From: Bifidobacterium longum subsp. infantis ATCC 15697 = JCM 1222 = DSM 20088
GTDB taxonomy: Bacteria > Actinomycetota > Actinomycetes > Actinomycetales > Bifidobacteriaceae
Assembly (NCBI RefSeq): GCF_000269965.1
Contig: NC_017219.1
Span: 2,108,001-2,172,000 of the forward strand
Reading direction: 5' to 3'
DNA: 64,000 bases
The position numbers and the translations under genes are program-made. Position 1 is the stretch's first letter. The number at the start of each line of letters is the position of its first letter. The notes beneath the pieces were generated by a model. It searched no databases, was not told where the DNA came from, and saw nothing but the letters and a program-made list of their open reading frames with translations. Positions 1-7,573 of this stretch are shown one piece after another.

Positions 1-83
1 AGCCTTCGTGATATCTCCTTGTGGCTCAGGCCTTGGCGGTCGAGCTGCCTGATACGCCGTCGGACACACACCGGTGTCGTCAT
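1..83 (-). CDS. IS21-family transposase IstA, N-terminal part (runs off the window)
   Basis: Reading leftward from an ATG at 83 the frame gives about 27 residues, beginning MTTPVCVRRRIRQLDRQGLS and continuing HKEISRRL, then leaves the window. This is the start of a helix-turn-helix of the kind that opens IS21-type IstA transposases (R-x-I-x-x-L-x-x-x-G-L-S-x-x-E-I-A/S-R). The start is backed by a GGGAGGAAAGG ribosome site immediately upstream. The element's terminal inverted repeat should lie to the right, between 84 and about 240, but I could not fix it. A resolvase or other HTH protein cannot be excluded from so short a piece. Confidence 0.55.
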   Translation of the reverse strand, partial: MTTPVCVRRRIRQLDRQGLSHKEISRR

Positions 84-369
84 TTCCTTTCCTCCCGAGA
101 ACCATCGGTTTGGTTGACGGGCACTCGGGAATCCATCAAGGAACCAGACGATGCCGGTGTTCTTATTCCACCGGCACCGTCACCGCCGGCGATGTCCAAA
201 TTGAACGCTCACGGTGTACAGAAACAAGTGCCGACGCCGAACACCTTTATTCGATCACATACACTCCTCTTCCGACAGGTGCGAACATGCTTTCCCCATG
301 GGTGCGACATCCCCTCGGACTGGTTTTCCAGACAATCTCCAATCCAACGGGTGTTGCACTTTCAATTAG
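84..369. other. Non-coding or decayed sequence at the edge of the left mobile element
   Basis: No convincing gene is visible. Two overlapping open frames of about 120 codons cross this stretch but have no ribosome site and no recognisable protein motif. It contains TTGAACGCTCAC at 201-212, a motif seen again upstream of two other loci in the window (4694-4707 and 21371-21382). It probably includes the outer end of the IS21-type element. Confidence 0.35.
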
Positions 370-492
370 ACAACGGGACGTTCAACTGGAAGCGCTTGGT
401 ATGATAGGGGAATCGGCATAGTCGTGGCCGCCATTTTCGGATTCGTACTTTATTTGTCTGTACGGCGGAGCAATAAGGATGGAGAAAAGTGA
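370..492 (+). pseudogene. C-terminal tail of a small membrane protein, coupled to the ABC ATPase
   Basis: From 370 the frame reads a short Gly/Ser-rich stretch, then one hydrophobic helix (GIGIVVAAIFGFVLYLSV) and a charged tail ending RRSNKDGEK. The TGA stop at 490-492 overlaps the ATG of the ABC ATPase gene at 492 (TGATG), the usual sign of translational coupling. An in-frame TAG at 367-369 closes the frame upstream and I see no start codon with a ribosome site, so this looks like the surviving tail of an upstream partner of the exporter. A very short intact ORF starting at the GTG at 424 is possible but weakly supported. Confidence 0.4.
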
Positions 493-539
493 TGGATGAG
501 CGACCATGGGTTATTAAAGTGGACTCGTTGTCTAAGTAC

Positions 540-1971
540 GGGGATGCGGACGGAAAGTTGGACGCTTGGGCGTCCGGATTGGAGTCCGCATGTTTTCGAT
601 GGAGGATCGGCGCAGGGCCGTTGACCTGTATTTCACGGAGGGCATGACCATCAGGAAGGTCATTGCCGAGCTTGGTTACCCGTCCGAGGGCGCGCTGGTG
701 AAATGGGTTCGCGAGGACCCGCGTTACACGGGCGCGTGCAGGCGTTCGTATACGCTGGAATGCAAGACGAATGCGGCCAGACGCGCGCTCGAGGGCGAGC
801 CCCTCGCCCGCGTGGCGCGCGACGCGGGTTGCACGCCGACGAGCGTGTACCAGTGGATGCGCCGCTACCGGAGCGAGGGGATACTGGGACTGATGGACAG
901 GAGAAACGCGCCGATGCCGGCCGAACCGATGCCCGCGGCCGGCGATGACGTGGAGGAGCTGCGCCGGCAGGTGGAGGTCCTGCGGCTGGAGAACGCGGTG
1001 ATGCGGGAGACGATCGATGTTTTAAAAGCCGACGACCCGCGCCTCGACCCGTCCATGCTGACGAACAGGGAGAGGACGCGGGTCGTCGACGCGATCAGGG
1101 GTGAATTCGGCCTGGCGGCCTGTCTGAAGGCCGTGGGGCTGAAACGCAGCACCTACTATTACGAGCGCGGCGCGATCGCCGCGGGCGACAGGTACGCCGT
1201 GCTGCGGGCCCGCGTCGCCGGCCTGTTCGAGCAGGGTGGGCGCGCATGGGGATACCGGACCATCCACCGCATGCTGCGCCTTGACGAGTCCGACCCGATC
1301 GTCGTCTCGGAGAAGGTCGTCAGGCGGATCATGCGCGAGGGGGCCATGCGGCCCGTGTACCTGAAGCGGCCGAAGCGGTGGAGCTCCTACGCCGGCGAGA
1401 TCGGCGAGGCCCCGGCGAACCTCGTGGAGCGGGACTTCCACGCCGACGCGCCGAACATGCTGTGGGTCACGGACGTCACCCAGTTCACCATGGACGGGTA
1501 CAAGTGCTGGCTTTCCCCGGTGGTCGACTGCTTCGACGGGATGGTGGTCTCCTGGACCTTGTCGCGCTCCCCGAACGCCGACATGGCGAACCGGATGCTC
1601 CTTGACGCGGTCGCCACGCTCAGGGACGGGGAACATCCAATCATCCATTCCGACCGCGGCTGCCACTACCGGTGGGACGAATGGATCCGCATCTGCGAGG
1701 AGCACGGGCTGATCCGGTCGATGAGCGCCAAGGGATGCAGCCCGGACAACGCGGCCGCCGAGGGGTTCTTCGGCAGGCTCAAGAACGAGTTATTCTACGG
1801 GCGGGACTGGAGGGGCGTGGGCTACGAGGAGTTCCGCGAACGCCTGGCCGCCTACCTGACCCACTACAATGAAACCAGGATCAAGAAGTCACTGGACTGG
1901 ATGAGCCCCGTGCAATACCGCAGAAGTCTTGGACTGGCCGCCTGACCGTCCAAAAAAACATCCGCACCCCC
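540..1971 (+). mobile_element. Complete IS3-family insertion sequence, 1,432 bp
   Basis: Both ends are visible. The left end starts GGGGATGCGGACG at 540; the right end, read inward from 1971, starts GGGGGTGCGGATG, and both continue to TTGGACG, giving imperfect terminal inverted repeats of about 25 bp. The element is flanked by TAC at 537-539 and TAC at 1972-1974, a 3-bp target duplication typical of the IS3 family. It carries one transposase gene and interrupts the ABC ATPase gene. Its composition is GC-rich, unlike the AT-rich gene it sits in. The intact transposase and clean target duplication suggest a fairly recent insertion. Confidence 0.9.
590..1945 (+). CDS. IS3-family transposase (single fused OrfAB)
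   Basis: A DDE transposase of about 451 residues. The N-terminus has an HTH (RRRAVDLYFTEGMTIRKVIA), followed by a second HTH-like block, a leucine-rich coiled stretch (VEELRRQVEVLRLENAVMRE), an HTH_21-like region and an rve integrase core. The catalytic residues are visible as WVTDVTQF (Asp), IHSDRGCHY (Asp) and NAAAEGFFGRLKNE (Glu). Most IS3 elements encode OrfA and OrfB in two frames joined by frameshifting; here they form one continuous frame. A TTG at 566 would add eight residues; ATG 590 or 599 is the likelier start. It appears intact. Confidence 0.9.
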   Translation: MFSMEDRRRAVDLYFTEGMTIRKVIAELGYPSEGALVKWVREDPRYTGACRRSYTLECKTNAARRALEGEPLARVARDAGCTPTSVYQWMRRYRSEGILGLMDRRNAPMPAEPMPAAGDDVEELRRQVEVLRLENAVMRETIDVLKADDPRLDPSMLTNRERTRVVDAIRGEFGLAACLKAVGLKRSTYYYERGAIAAGDRYAVLRARVAGLFEQGGRAWGYRTIHRMLRLDESDPIVVSEKVVRRIMREGAMRPVYLKRPKRWSSYAGEIGEAPANLVERDFHADAPNMLWVTDVTQFTMDGYKCWLSPVVDCFDGMVVSWTLSRSPNADMANRMLLDAVATLRDGEHPIIHSDRGCHYRWDEWIRICEEHGLIRSMSAKGCSPDNAAAEGFFGRLKNELFYGRDWRGVGYEEFRERLAAYLTHYNETRIKKSLDWMSPVQYRRSLGLAA

Positions 1972-2665
1972 TACTATGGGAAAGTGTGCGCAATTCGCGA
2001 TATGTCTTTCGAGGTCCCTCAAGGCTCAGTTACTGGATTTGTTGGTCCTAACGGCGCAGGCAAATCTACCACGATGCGTTGCATACTGGGGCTAACAAAA
2101 CCCTCGAAAGGGTCGGCCAGTGTGTTTGGAACCGACTACTCCAAACTCCAGAATCCTGCGCGTCGAATTGGCTCAGTTTTGGATGCATCAAAGCAACATC
2201 CAGGTAGAACCGGGCGTAGTATATTGCTCGCAGCGGCAGATGTTCTCGGCATAGCGTCTTCCAAGATTGAGTTTGCTTTGGAGTCTTGTGGACTGACAAG
2301 CGCCGAGAGCAGGCGGCGGATCGGTACCTACTCTTTGGGAATGAGACAGCGTCTAGCGTTGGCTCTCGCCATATTGCCCGAGCCAGAGCTTCTTATTCTG
2401 GATGAGCCGATGAATGGTTTGGATCTAGAGGGAATTCATTGGATGCGGAGCTTCCTTAGAGACTTTACCCAAGCTGGGGGAACTGTTTTCCTAAGTTCAC
2501 ACTTGTTAGGTGAGATGGAGAAAATTGCTGACAGTGTTGTTTTAGTCGGTAAGGGGCAGATAATTGGGTCGGTGTCAATTAGTGATCTAAAGGGGGCTGG
2601 TAAAGGCTTAGAAGAGTTCTATTTGGAACAAACCGCGAGTGTCTCTCGGGGAAGTGTGGTTAACA

Positions 2666-3430
2666 ATGGCTAATAATCTTAATGATTATGTCAAACCTGT
2701 TTCAGATTCAAAGATGTCAGGCATTATAAAATCTGAACTGAGGAAAGCTTTTGGTACTCGTGCGAGCATAGCTATAACCTTGGTCACCTTGCTGTTGACC
2801 GTTGGAATGAGCATTTGGTCGGCTGTATTGCTGGAAGCTGGGGAGTCTTGGTACATACCTTTCAAACAGGTGGCGAGTCCCCTAATCACTATAAGCCCAC
2901 TCCTAATCATTCTTTTGGTTTGTGAGGAGTGGGATAAGGATAGTGCGCTAGTAACTTTTACGCAGGTTCCCAAGCGGTCTCGAATTGTGATTGCTAAAAC
3001 TGTGGTAGCGGTCTTGATTTTCTCAGCTAGTTTTGCCGCTTCATTACTATTAACATTGATTGTTTCAGTTACTACATCGAGTATTCATCATTTTAGTCTA
3101 GATTGGAAAGCTTCACTATCGGGCTTTCTAACTCTTGCGCTACCGTTGTTGGTGAATATGGGTCTGGGGCTCGCTATGGCTTTATTCTCGCAATCTACCG
3201 TAATTTCAATCTCATTGTATTTCATCATTCCTCCGGTCACAGTGATGCTATCGCAGATAAATTCCATATCAGAATATGCTAGATGGATTTCGCTGGGACA
3301 CTCGTCTTCAATTTTTGTAGCCGGTCTAACCCCTCAAACTTATTCTCAGATTGTTGTTTCAGTGATTTTCTGGATAGTTCTGCCGTTCGTACTAGGTTTT
3401 GTGAACATCTGCAGACGAGATATTTCATAG
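2666..3430 (+). CDS. ABC exporter membrane protein (bacitracin/lantibiotic type)
   Basis: A 254-residue integral membrane protein with about six hydrophobic segments, beginning IAITLVTLLLTVGMSIWSA and ending VILPFVLGF-like before a short basic tail (NICRRDIS). It is the permease partner of the split ATPase just upstream; ATG 2666 overlaps that gene's stop as ATGGCTAA, so translation is coupled. The layout matches two-component BcrAB/LanEF-type exporters. With the ATPase gene split by an IS3 element the transporter is probably not functional unless an internally initiated ATPase is made. Sequence is AT-rich relative to neighbours. Substrate is unknown. Confidence 0.75.
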   Translation: MANNLNDYVKPVSDSKMSGIIKSELRKAFGTRASIAITLVTLLLTVGMSIWSAVLLEAGESWYIPFKQVASPLITISPLLIILLVCEEWDKDSALVTFTQVPKRSRIVIAKTVVAVLIFSASFAASLLLTLIVSVTTSSIHHFSLDWKASLSGFLTLALPLLVNMGLGLAMALFSQSTVISISLYFIIPPVTVMLSQINSISEYARWISLGHSSSIFVAGLTPQTYSQIVVSVIFWIVLPFVLGFVNICRRDIS

Positions 3431-3548
3431 CCCTAACTTGATGCACTTTTGCCGAAAAAACATTGAACATAAACACGAGACCACCCTACCGGCGGACACG
3501 CCGCGAACGCCCGGCCCGCCGACTTCGCCGCGCCGGGCGACGGCCTTC

Positions 3549-4610
3549 TCAGGCGACGGACGGGGCGGTCTTGGCGGCATCGGACGGACGGGCCGCGTCG
3601 ACGACGTTCGCCGCGGAGCCCTTCTCGCCGTTGTCGGAATCCCAATGAATCTCATGCCGGTCATCATGGTTGCGCCACCAGCTGGACAGGATGGAGCCGG
3701 AAATGTTGTGCCACACGGAGAAGAACGTGGACGGCACGGCGGCGAGCGGGTTGGACGCGAAGGAGGTCAGGGCCAGCGTGGCGCCCAGGGCGGAGTCCTG
3801 CATGCCGACCTCGAAGGTGATGGCTTTCTGCTGTGCGTAGCGGAAGCCCTTCGGGTAGATCTTGTACATCAGCTTCGAGAAGCCGAAGCCCAGCGAGTAG
3901 CCGCACAGATTATGCAGGATGACCACCGGGATGGCCATCAGGGAGCTGGCCACGAACAGCTTCGGACCGTTGGCGGCGACGACCACGCCGATGATCAGCA
4001 GGATGGCCACCTGAGACACGATCGGCAGGGCCACGGTGACCTTCTCGATCTTCTTGCCGAAGACCATGTGGCAGATCACGCCGAGGGCAATCGGGAAAAG
4101 CACCACCTTGACGGCATTGAGGAACAGGGATTCGACCGGCACGCTCACATACTGGGAGGCCAGCAGCTGCATCAGCAGCGGAATCATGAACGGGGCGCAC
4201 AGGGTGGAGAGGATGCCGATGGAGACATCGAGGGCCACGTCACCACGGGACAGGTAGCTCATCACGTTGGAGGAGGTGCCGGACGGGCAGCAGCCGACGA
4301 GAATCACGCCCACGGCCAGCGGGCCGGACAGGTGGAAGACCGCGCACAGGGCCACGGCGACGAGCGGCATGATGACGAAATGGGCCACCGTGCCGACGAT
4401 GACCATCATCGGCTGGGTGAGGATGCGCTTGAAATCGTCCAGCGTCAGGGTCAGACCCATGCCGAACAGCACGATGCCCAGCATGTAGCCGGTGTACGCC
4501 TTGCCCCACAGGCTGGCGGCCGGCACGAAGTAGTTGAAGACGGCCCAGACGATGACGATGACCGTAAACCACTTGGTCAGCCAATCTGCAAAGGCTTTAA
4601 CCTTTTCCAT
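3549..4610 (-). CDS. Bile acid:sodium symporter (BASS) family transporter
   Basis: A 353-residue protein with nine to ten hydrophobic segments and the family hallmarks GIVLFGMGLTLTLDDF near residue 45-60 and GCCPSGTSSNVMSYLSRGD near residue 105-123. BASS proteins are inner-membrane sodium-coupled carriers for bile acids, keto acids or pantothenate; the substrate cannot be read from sequence alone. In gut bifidobacteria a bile-acid role is plausible. The last 45 residues are a hydrophilic tail, longer than usual. ATG 4610 is preceded by AAGGGAAGAG. It stands alone; 80-100 bp upstream is a GTGAACGCTCAC operator-like palindrome. Confidence 0.85.
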   Translation of the reverse strand: MEKVKAFADWLTKWFTVIVIVWAVFNYFVPAASLWGKAYTGYMLGIVLFGMGLTLTLDDFKRILTQPMMVIVGTVAHFVIMPLVAVALCAVFHLSGPLAVGVILVGCCPSGTSSNVMSYLSRGDVALDVSIGILSTLCAPFMIPLLMQLLASQYVSVPVESLFLNAVKVVLFPIALGVICHMVFGKKIEKVTVALPIVSQVAILLIIGVVVAANGPKLFVASSLMAIPVVILHNLCGYSLGFGFSKLMYKIYPKGFRYAQQKAITFEVGMQDSALGATLALTSFASNPLAAVPSTFFSVWHNISGSILSSWWRNHDDRHEIHWDSDNGEKGSAANVVDAARPSDAAKTAPSVA

Positions 4611-4945
4611 GGTGTTTCTCTTCCCTTGTTCGGTGTAGGTAACATCGCATGAAACTAGGCGGGTCGCGGTTGATATGAAACATAATGCTCACATTGTGAA
4701 CGCTCACGTAATCATCTCTGCAATCCCCAGTCGCACCATCACGCCGTTGTGTGCCCTGACTTTTCATCAATCGCTGCACAAGACCCACTCGTCCACATCC
4801 CACCATTTGAGACAGCCCACAGCCTGGCCCCAAGAATGAAACCAACCACTTGATTCCATCGCGACACACCGATGAGCACACATCCGAAAAGTTGTGTATA
4901 GTATTCACCTGTTGTGCGAATTCAGCTTGCTGAATACGGCACTAT
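4611..4945. other. Intergenic region between the BASS transporter and tRNA-His
   Basis: No gene is supported here. It carries the promoter region of the leftward transporter gene, including an operator-like palindrome at 4691-4709, and leads into the tRNA-His promoter; TATAGTAT at about 4897-4905 could belong to either direction. Confidence 0.5.
4694..4707. promoter_or_regulatory. LacI-type operator candidate
   Basis: TTGTGAACGCTCAC is an imperfect palindrome (GTGAA-CG-CTCAC) of the form bound by LacI-family repressors. It lies about 84-97 bp upstream of the BASS transporter start at 4610. An additional half site GCTCAC sits just to its left (4687-4692). Similar AACGCTCAC motifs occur at 201-212 and 21371-21382. 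No LacI-family gene is in the window. Confidence 0.35.
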
Positions 4946-5022
4946 GGTGGCCATAGCTCAGTTGGTAGAGCATCTGATTGTGGTTCAGAAGGTCGCGCGT
5001 TCGAGCCGCGTTGGCCACCCCA
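4946..5022 (+). tRNA. tRNA-His (anticodon GTG)
   Basis: A full cloverleaf can be drawn: acceptor GTGGCCA/TGGCCAC with the extra G at position -1 (4946) opposite C73, which is specific to tRNA-His; D arm GCTC-AGTTGGTA-GAGC; anticodon stem TCTGA/TCAGA with loop TTGTGGT, anticodon GTG at 4980-4982; T arm GCGCG-TTCGAGC-CGCGT. The CCA end is encoded at 5020-5022. A terminator follows directly. Confidence 0.97.
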
Positions 5023-5024
5023 GT

Positions 5025-5058
5025 AAAACCCTTCCGTTCGCGGAAGGGTTTTGTTTTT
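5025..5058 (+). terminator. Rho-independent terminator of tRNA-His
   Basis: AAAACCCTTCCG pairs with CGGAAGGGTTTT around a TTCG-containing loop and is followed by GTTTTT. It lies three bases after the tRNA CCA end. Confidence 0.92.
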
Positions 5059-5144
5059 CCTGAATTCCCCGCTCCTGCAGGGAACCACCGCGTTGTACAC
5101 TCGGGCATATCCAATTCACCGAACATAAGGACAAAAGGTCCGTC

Positions 5145-6170
5145 ATGCTGTCTTTTGAGAACGATTACTCCCGCGCCGCCCATCCCGCAGTGCTTGAAGC
5201 CGTGGCTGAAGCCAACAACCATCTGTATCCGGGCTACGGGTCCGACGAACTGAGCGATCAGGCCAAGGCCAAGATCCGCGAGGCCTGCGGCCAGCCGGAC
5301 GCGGATGTGTGGTTCCTCGTCGGCGGCACGCAGACCAACCAGGTCGTCATCGACACCATCACCCCGGCGTATGCAGGCGTGGTCGCGGTCGCCTCCGGCC
5401 ATCCGAACGTGCACGAGGCCGGCGCCATCGAGTTCTCGGGCCACAAGGTGCTTACGATTCCCCAGCACAACGGCAAAATGGATCCAACCGAACTGGACGA
5501 GTTCTGCAAGACCTTCTATGCGGACGGCAACTACGAGCACATGGTGTTCCCTGGATCCGTGTACGTCTCGCAAAGCACCGAATATGGCACCATCTACTCC
5601 AAAGCCGAACTGCAGGCTATCGCCGATGTGGCGCATAAGTACGATATGCCGCTGTTCGTGGATGGCGCGCGACTCGGCTACGCGCTGACCGCCACTGGTT
5701 CCGACATGACGCTCACGGATCTGGCGACCATCGCCGACGTGTTCTACATCGGCGGTACCAAGGTGGGTGCGCTGTTCGGCGAGGCCGTGGTGTTTACCAA
5801 GCACAACACGCCGAAGCACTTCCTGACCCGCATCAAGCAGCACGGCGCCTTGCTGGCCAAGGGCTTCGTGCTGGGCGCGCAGTTTGACGCCTTATTCACC
5901 GACAACCTGTATTTCAAGATTGCCCGCAGCGCCAATGAGGCGGCCGATCGTATTCGCGAGGCCCTGCGCGCCAAGGGCTACATGCTCACTTTCGAAGCGC
6001 CCACCAACCAGATTTTCGTGACGATGGATCAGCCGACCATCGACCGTCTGGAGCGCGAGGTCAAGCTCGGCTTTACCGAGAAGGCCGACGACACGCATAC
6101 CGTGATGCGCATCTGCACCAGCTGGGCCACCACGCATGAAGAGGTCGATCAGCTTATTGAGGTGTTGTAA
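5145..6170 (+). CDS. Threonine aldolase / beta-eliminating lyase family PLP enzyme
   Basis: A 341-residue fold-type I PLP enzyme. It has the family's opening (ENDYSRAAHPAVLEAV), the PLP-phosphate region LVGGTQTNQ, the Asp motif FVDGARLGYAL and the Schiff-base lysine in YIGGTKVGALFG (Lys206). Low-specificity threonine aldolases cleave L-threonine or allo-threonine to glycine and acetaldehyde in the cytosol; length fits that group. A related aromatic amino-acid lyase activity cannot be excluded. ATG 5145 follows a weak AAAAGG site. It is monocistronic, with a terminator at 6214. Confidence 0.85.
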   Translation: MLSFENDYSRAAHPAVLEAVAEANNHLYPGYGSDELSDQAKAKIREACGQPDADVWFLVGGTQTNQVVIDTITPAYAGVVAVASGHPNVHEAGAIEFSGHKVLTIPQHNGKMDPTELDEFCKTFYADGNYEHMVFPGSVYVSQSTEYGTIYSKAELQAIADVAHKYDMPLFVDGARLGYALTATGSDMTLTDLATIADVFYIGGTKVGALFGEAVVFTKHNTPKHFLTRIKQHGALLAKGFVLGAQFDALFTDNLYFKIARSANEAADRIREALRAKGYMLTFEAPTNQIFVTMDQPTIDRLEREVKLGFTEKADDTHTVMRICTSWATTHEEVDQLIEVL

Positions 6171-6213
6171 AACCCTTCGCTAATCTCTCTCTCCGTCATC
6201 GCTTCGCGATGCC

Positions 6214-6240
6214 ACCTCCCTCATCAGAGGGAGGTTTTTT
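6214..6240 (+). terminator. Rho-independent terminator after the threonine aldolase gene
   Basis: ACCTCCCTC pairs with GAGGGAGGT around a short ATCA loop and is followed by six T residues. It lies 44 bp after the stop codon at 6170. Confidence 0.85.
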
Positions 6241-6292
6241 CGTAGCTCCCGCCGATGAGGGAGCTGGCCGCCGCAGGCGGACTGAGGGAAAG
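6241..6292. repeat. Copy of the dispersed GC-rich palindromic repeat
   Basis: The stretch GAGGGAGCTGGCCGCC-GCAGGCGGACTGAGGGA is a diverged copy of the sequence at 12050-12082 (GGGGAGCTGTCGCCGA, then TAGGCGACTGAGGGG). The same family, with core AGTCGGCTTTGCCGACAG, recurs near 12.1, 32.1, 44.2 and 62.7 kb. Confidence 0.6.
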
Positions 6293-6316
6293 ACCTCTCC
6301 GCAAACGAGAAGGCTC

Positions 6317-7477
6317 CTACTCCCCTATCGCCTTGCGTTCCATATCCACGAACTTGTGGACCGAGGCTTCCACGGAATAATGCGCCTTGGTGTATTCGGC
6401 GTATTTCTCGCCCCATTCGGCGCGCTCGGCCTGATGTGCGATCCACCAATCGATGCGTCGGGCCAGCAGGGCCGCGTCCCGCACGGGGAACAACGACTCA
6501 TCGATCAGCGCGAACTGGCCGGCCGCCGACAATTCGGACGCGGCGATCACCGGCACCAATCCGCACGCCATCGCCTCGATCACGCTCACCGATTCGATGT
6601 CGGCAATCGAACAATGCACGAACAAATCGCCCGAACGCAACAAATCGGGCATATCGGCGTGCTTGTGGAATCCGATATCGGCCTTGCGCGCCAGCAAACG
6701 CCCGGCGCGGAACTTGAGATACTGCTTGAGCGGCCCAGTACCGGCGATCACCAGCTGAATATCGCCGGCGTGGCGGGACATCGACACCGCCTTGATCAGC
6801 GTAATCTGATCTTTCTCGCTGGCCAGTCGGCCGGAAGCGACGACACGGAACGGCACGGGAGCCGAGGCATCCGGATCGGCCGGCTTCTTCGGCGAATACA
6901 CCGGTGAATAACCATTGGAAATCACGTGCAACTCGGCTTTATACCCGTGCGCGCGCAACAGGCTCGCGGTCATTTCGGTGGGCACATGGATGTGGTCAAT
7001 GTGCTTGTACAGCCAGTGCTTGAACAGCCAGTACAGGAAGCTGGAAATACCGGGAATGCGACGTAGCGGGCCGGCCGAATACAGCACGTTCTCCGGCTGC
7101 AGGTGGAATCCGGCAGTCACGGGAATGCCCATTTGGTGGGCGACTTTAGCGGCACGACGGCCGAATTTGAACGGCATATAGATATGCACCACATCCACGC
7201 CTTGGAAGGCGGTGCGGAACAACGTGTCGCTGGGTTCGGCGAATTGCATGAGCTGCTTGGCGGCCACCCACGAGACGAGCGGCACCTTATTCACGCGCGC
7301 CGGATATTCGGGCGCCCCTATACCGACAAGCCTCACATGATGGCCTTGCCGCTCCAATTCCGCAGCCCATTGCAAGGCCGAATTGGAGGTGCCGTTGCCC
7401 TGATTGCCCACCGTATCGACCACAAGAGCGATAGTCAGCGGACGATCAATGCTCTCTTCAATCCCGTTTTCGCGCAT
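6317..7477 (-). CDS. Glycosyltransferase family 4 (GT-B fold)
   Basis: A 386-residue GT-B glycosyltransferase. The N-terminal Rossmann half starts TIALVVDTVGNQGNGTSNSA, where the Gly-rich loop and Asn/Ser resemble GT4 enzymes that act on lipids or polysaccharides; the C-terminal half has RVVASGRLASEKDQITLI and the donor-binding E-x7-E region SVSVIEAMACGLVPVIA. Such enzymes transfer a sugar from a nucleotide donor in the cytoplasm, often to diacylglycerol or cell-wall precursors, but the acceptor is not evident. No neighbouring cell-wall genes help. ATG 7477 is chosen by frame and family length. Confidence 0.85.
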   Translation of the reverse strand: MRENGIEESIDRPLTIALVVDTVGNQGNGTSNSALQWAAELERQGHHVRLVGIGAPEYPARVNKVPLVSWVAAKQLMQFAEPSDTLFRTAFQGVDVVHIYMPFKFGRRAAKVAHQMGIPVTAGFHLQPENVLYSAGPLRRIPGISSFLYWLFKHWLYKHIDHIHVPTEMTASLLRAHGYKAELHVISNGYSPVYSPKKPADPDASAPVPFRVVASGRLASEKDQITLIKAVSMSRHAGDIQLVIAGTGPLKQYLKFRAGRLLARKADIGFHKHADMPDLLRSGDLFVHCSIADIESVSVIEAMACGLVPVIAASELSAAGQFALIDESLFPVRDAALLARRIDWWIAHQAERAEWGEKYAEYTKAHYSVEASVHKFVDMERKAIGE

Positions 7478-7573
7478 TGCCTCATCCTAAACCACCGCGC
7501 GGCAATGGCGTCGGCCGCGCTGCCTGAACGCGTGTGAAATGGTATGGGCTGCCGCATTTTGCCCAATATTGAA

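Larger units (their letters stand above)
492..2673 (+). pseudogene. ABC exporter ATP-binding protein (bacitracin/lantibiotic type), split by IS3 element
   Basis: The gene opens at ATG 492 (MDERPWVIKVDSLSKY), is interrupted after the TAC at 537-539, and resumes at 1975 with YGKVCAIRDMSFEVP. Removing the insertion and one TAC restores an uninterrupted frame, S-K-Y-Y-G-K-V. The right part has Walker A (GPNGAGKST), the signature TYSLGMRQR, Walker B (LLILDEPMNGLD) and the switch His (SSHL), as in BcrA/LanF-type exporters that export or confer immunity to peptide antibiotics. It overlaps the permease by 8 bp. The flanking sequence is visibly more AT-rich than the rest of the window, suggesting acquisition. 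The downstream fragment 1984-2673 keeps all ATPase motifs but lacks the first strand, so activity is doubtful. Confidence 0.85.

Noticed and set aside
298..369. Possible lanthipeptide precursor (23 codons ending SNGCCTFN) next to a lantibiotic-type exporter
   Set aside because: No ribosome site, no leader peptide with a GG or similar cleavage motif, and no modification enzyme in the window. Kept only as a curiosity.
21..421. Two overlapping frames of 115-127 codons at the left edge
   Set aside because: No start site, no family resemblance, and they overlap the reverse-strand IstA start and probable IS end.
3438..4652. 404-codon frame on the plus strand across the BASS transporter
   Set aside because: Antisense shadow; very rich in His, Gln and Asp, with no support from codon bias.
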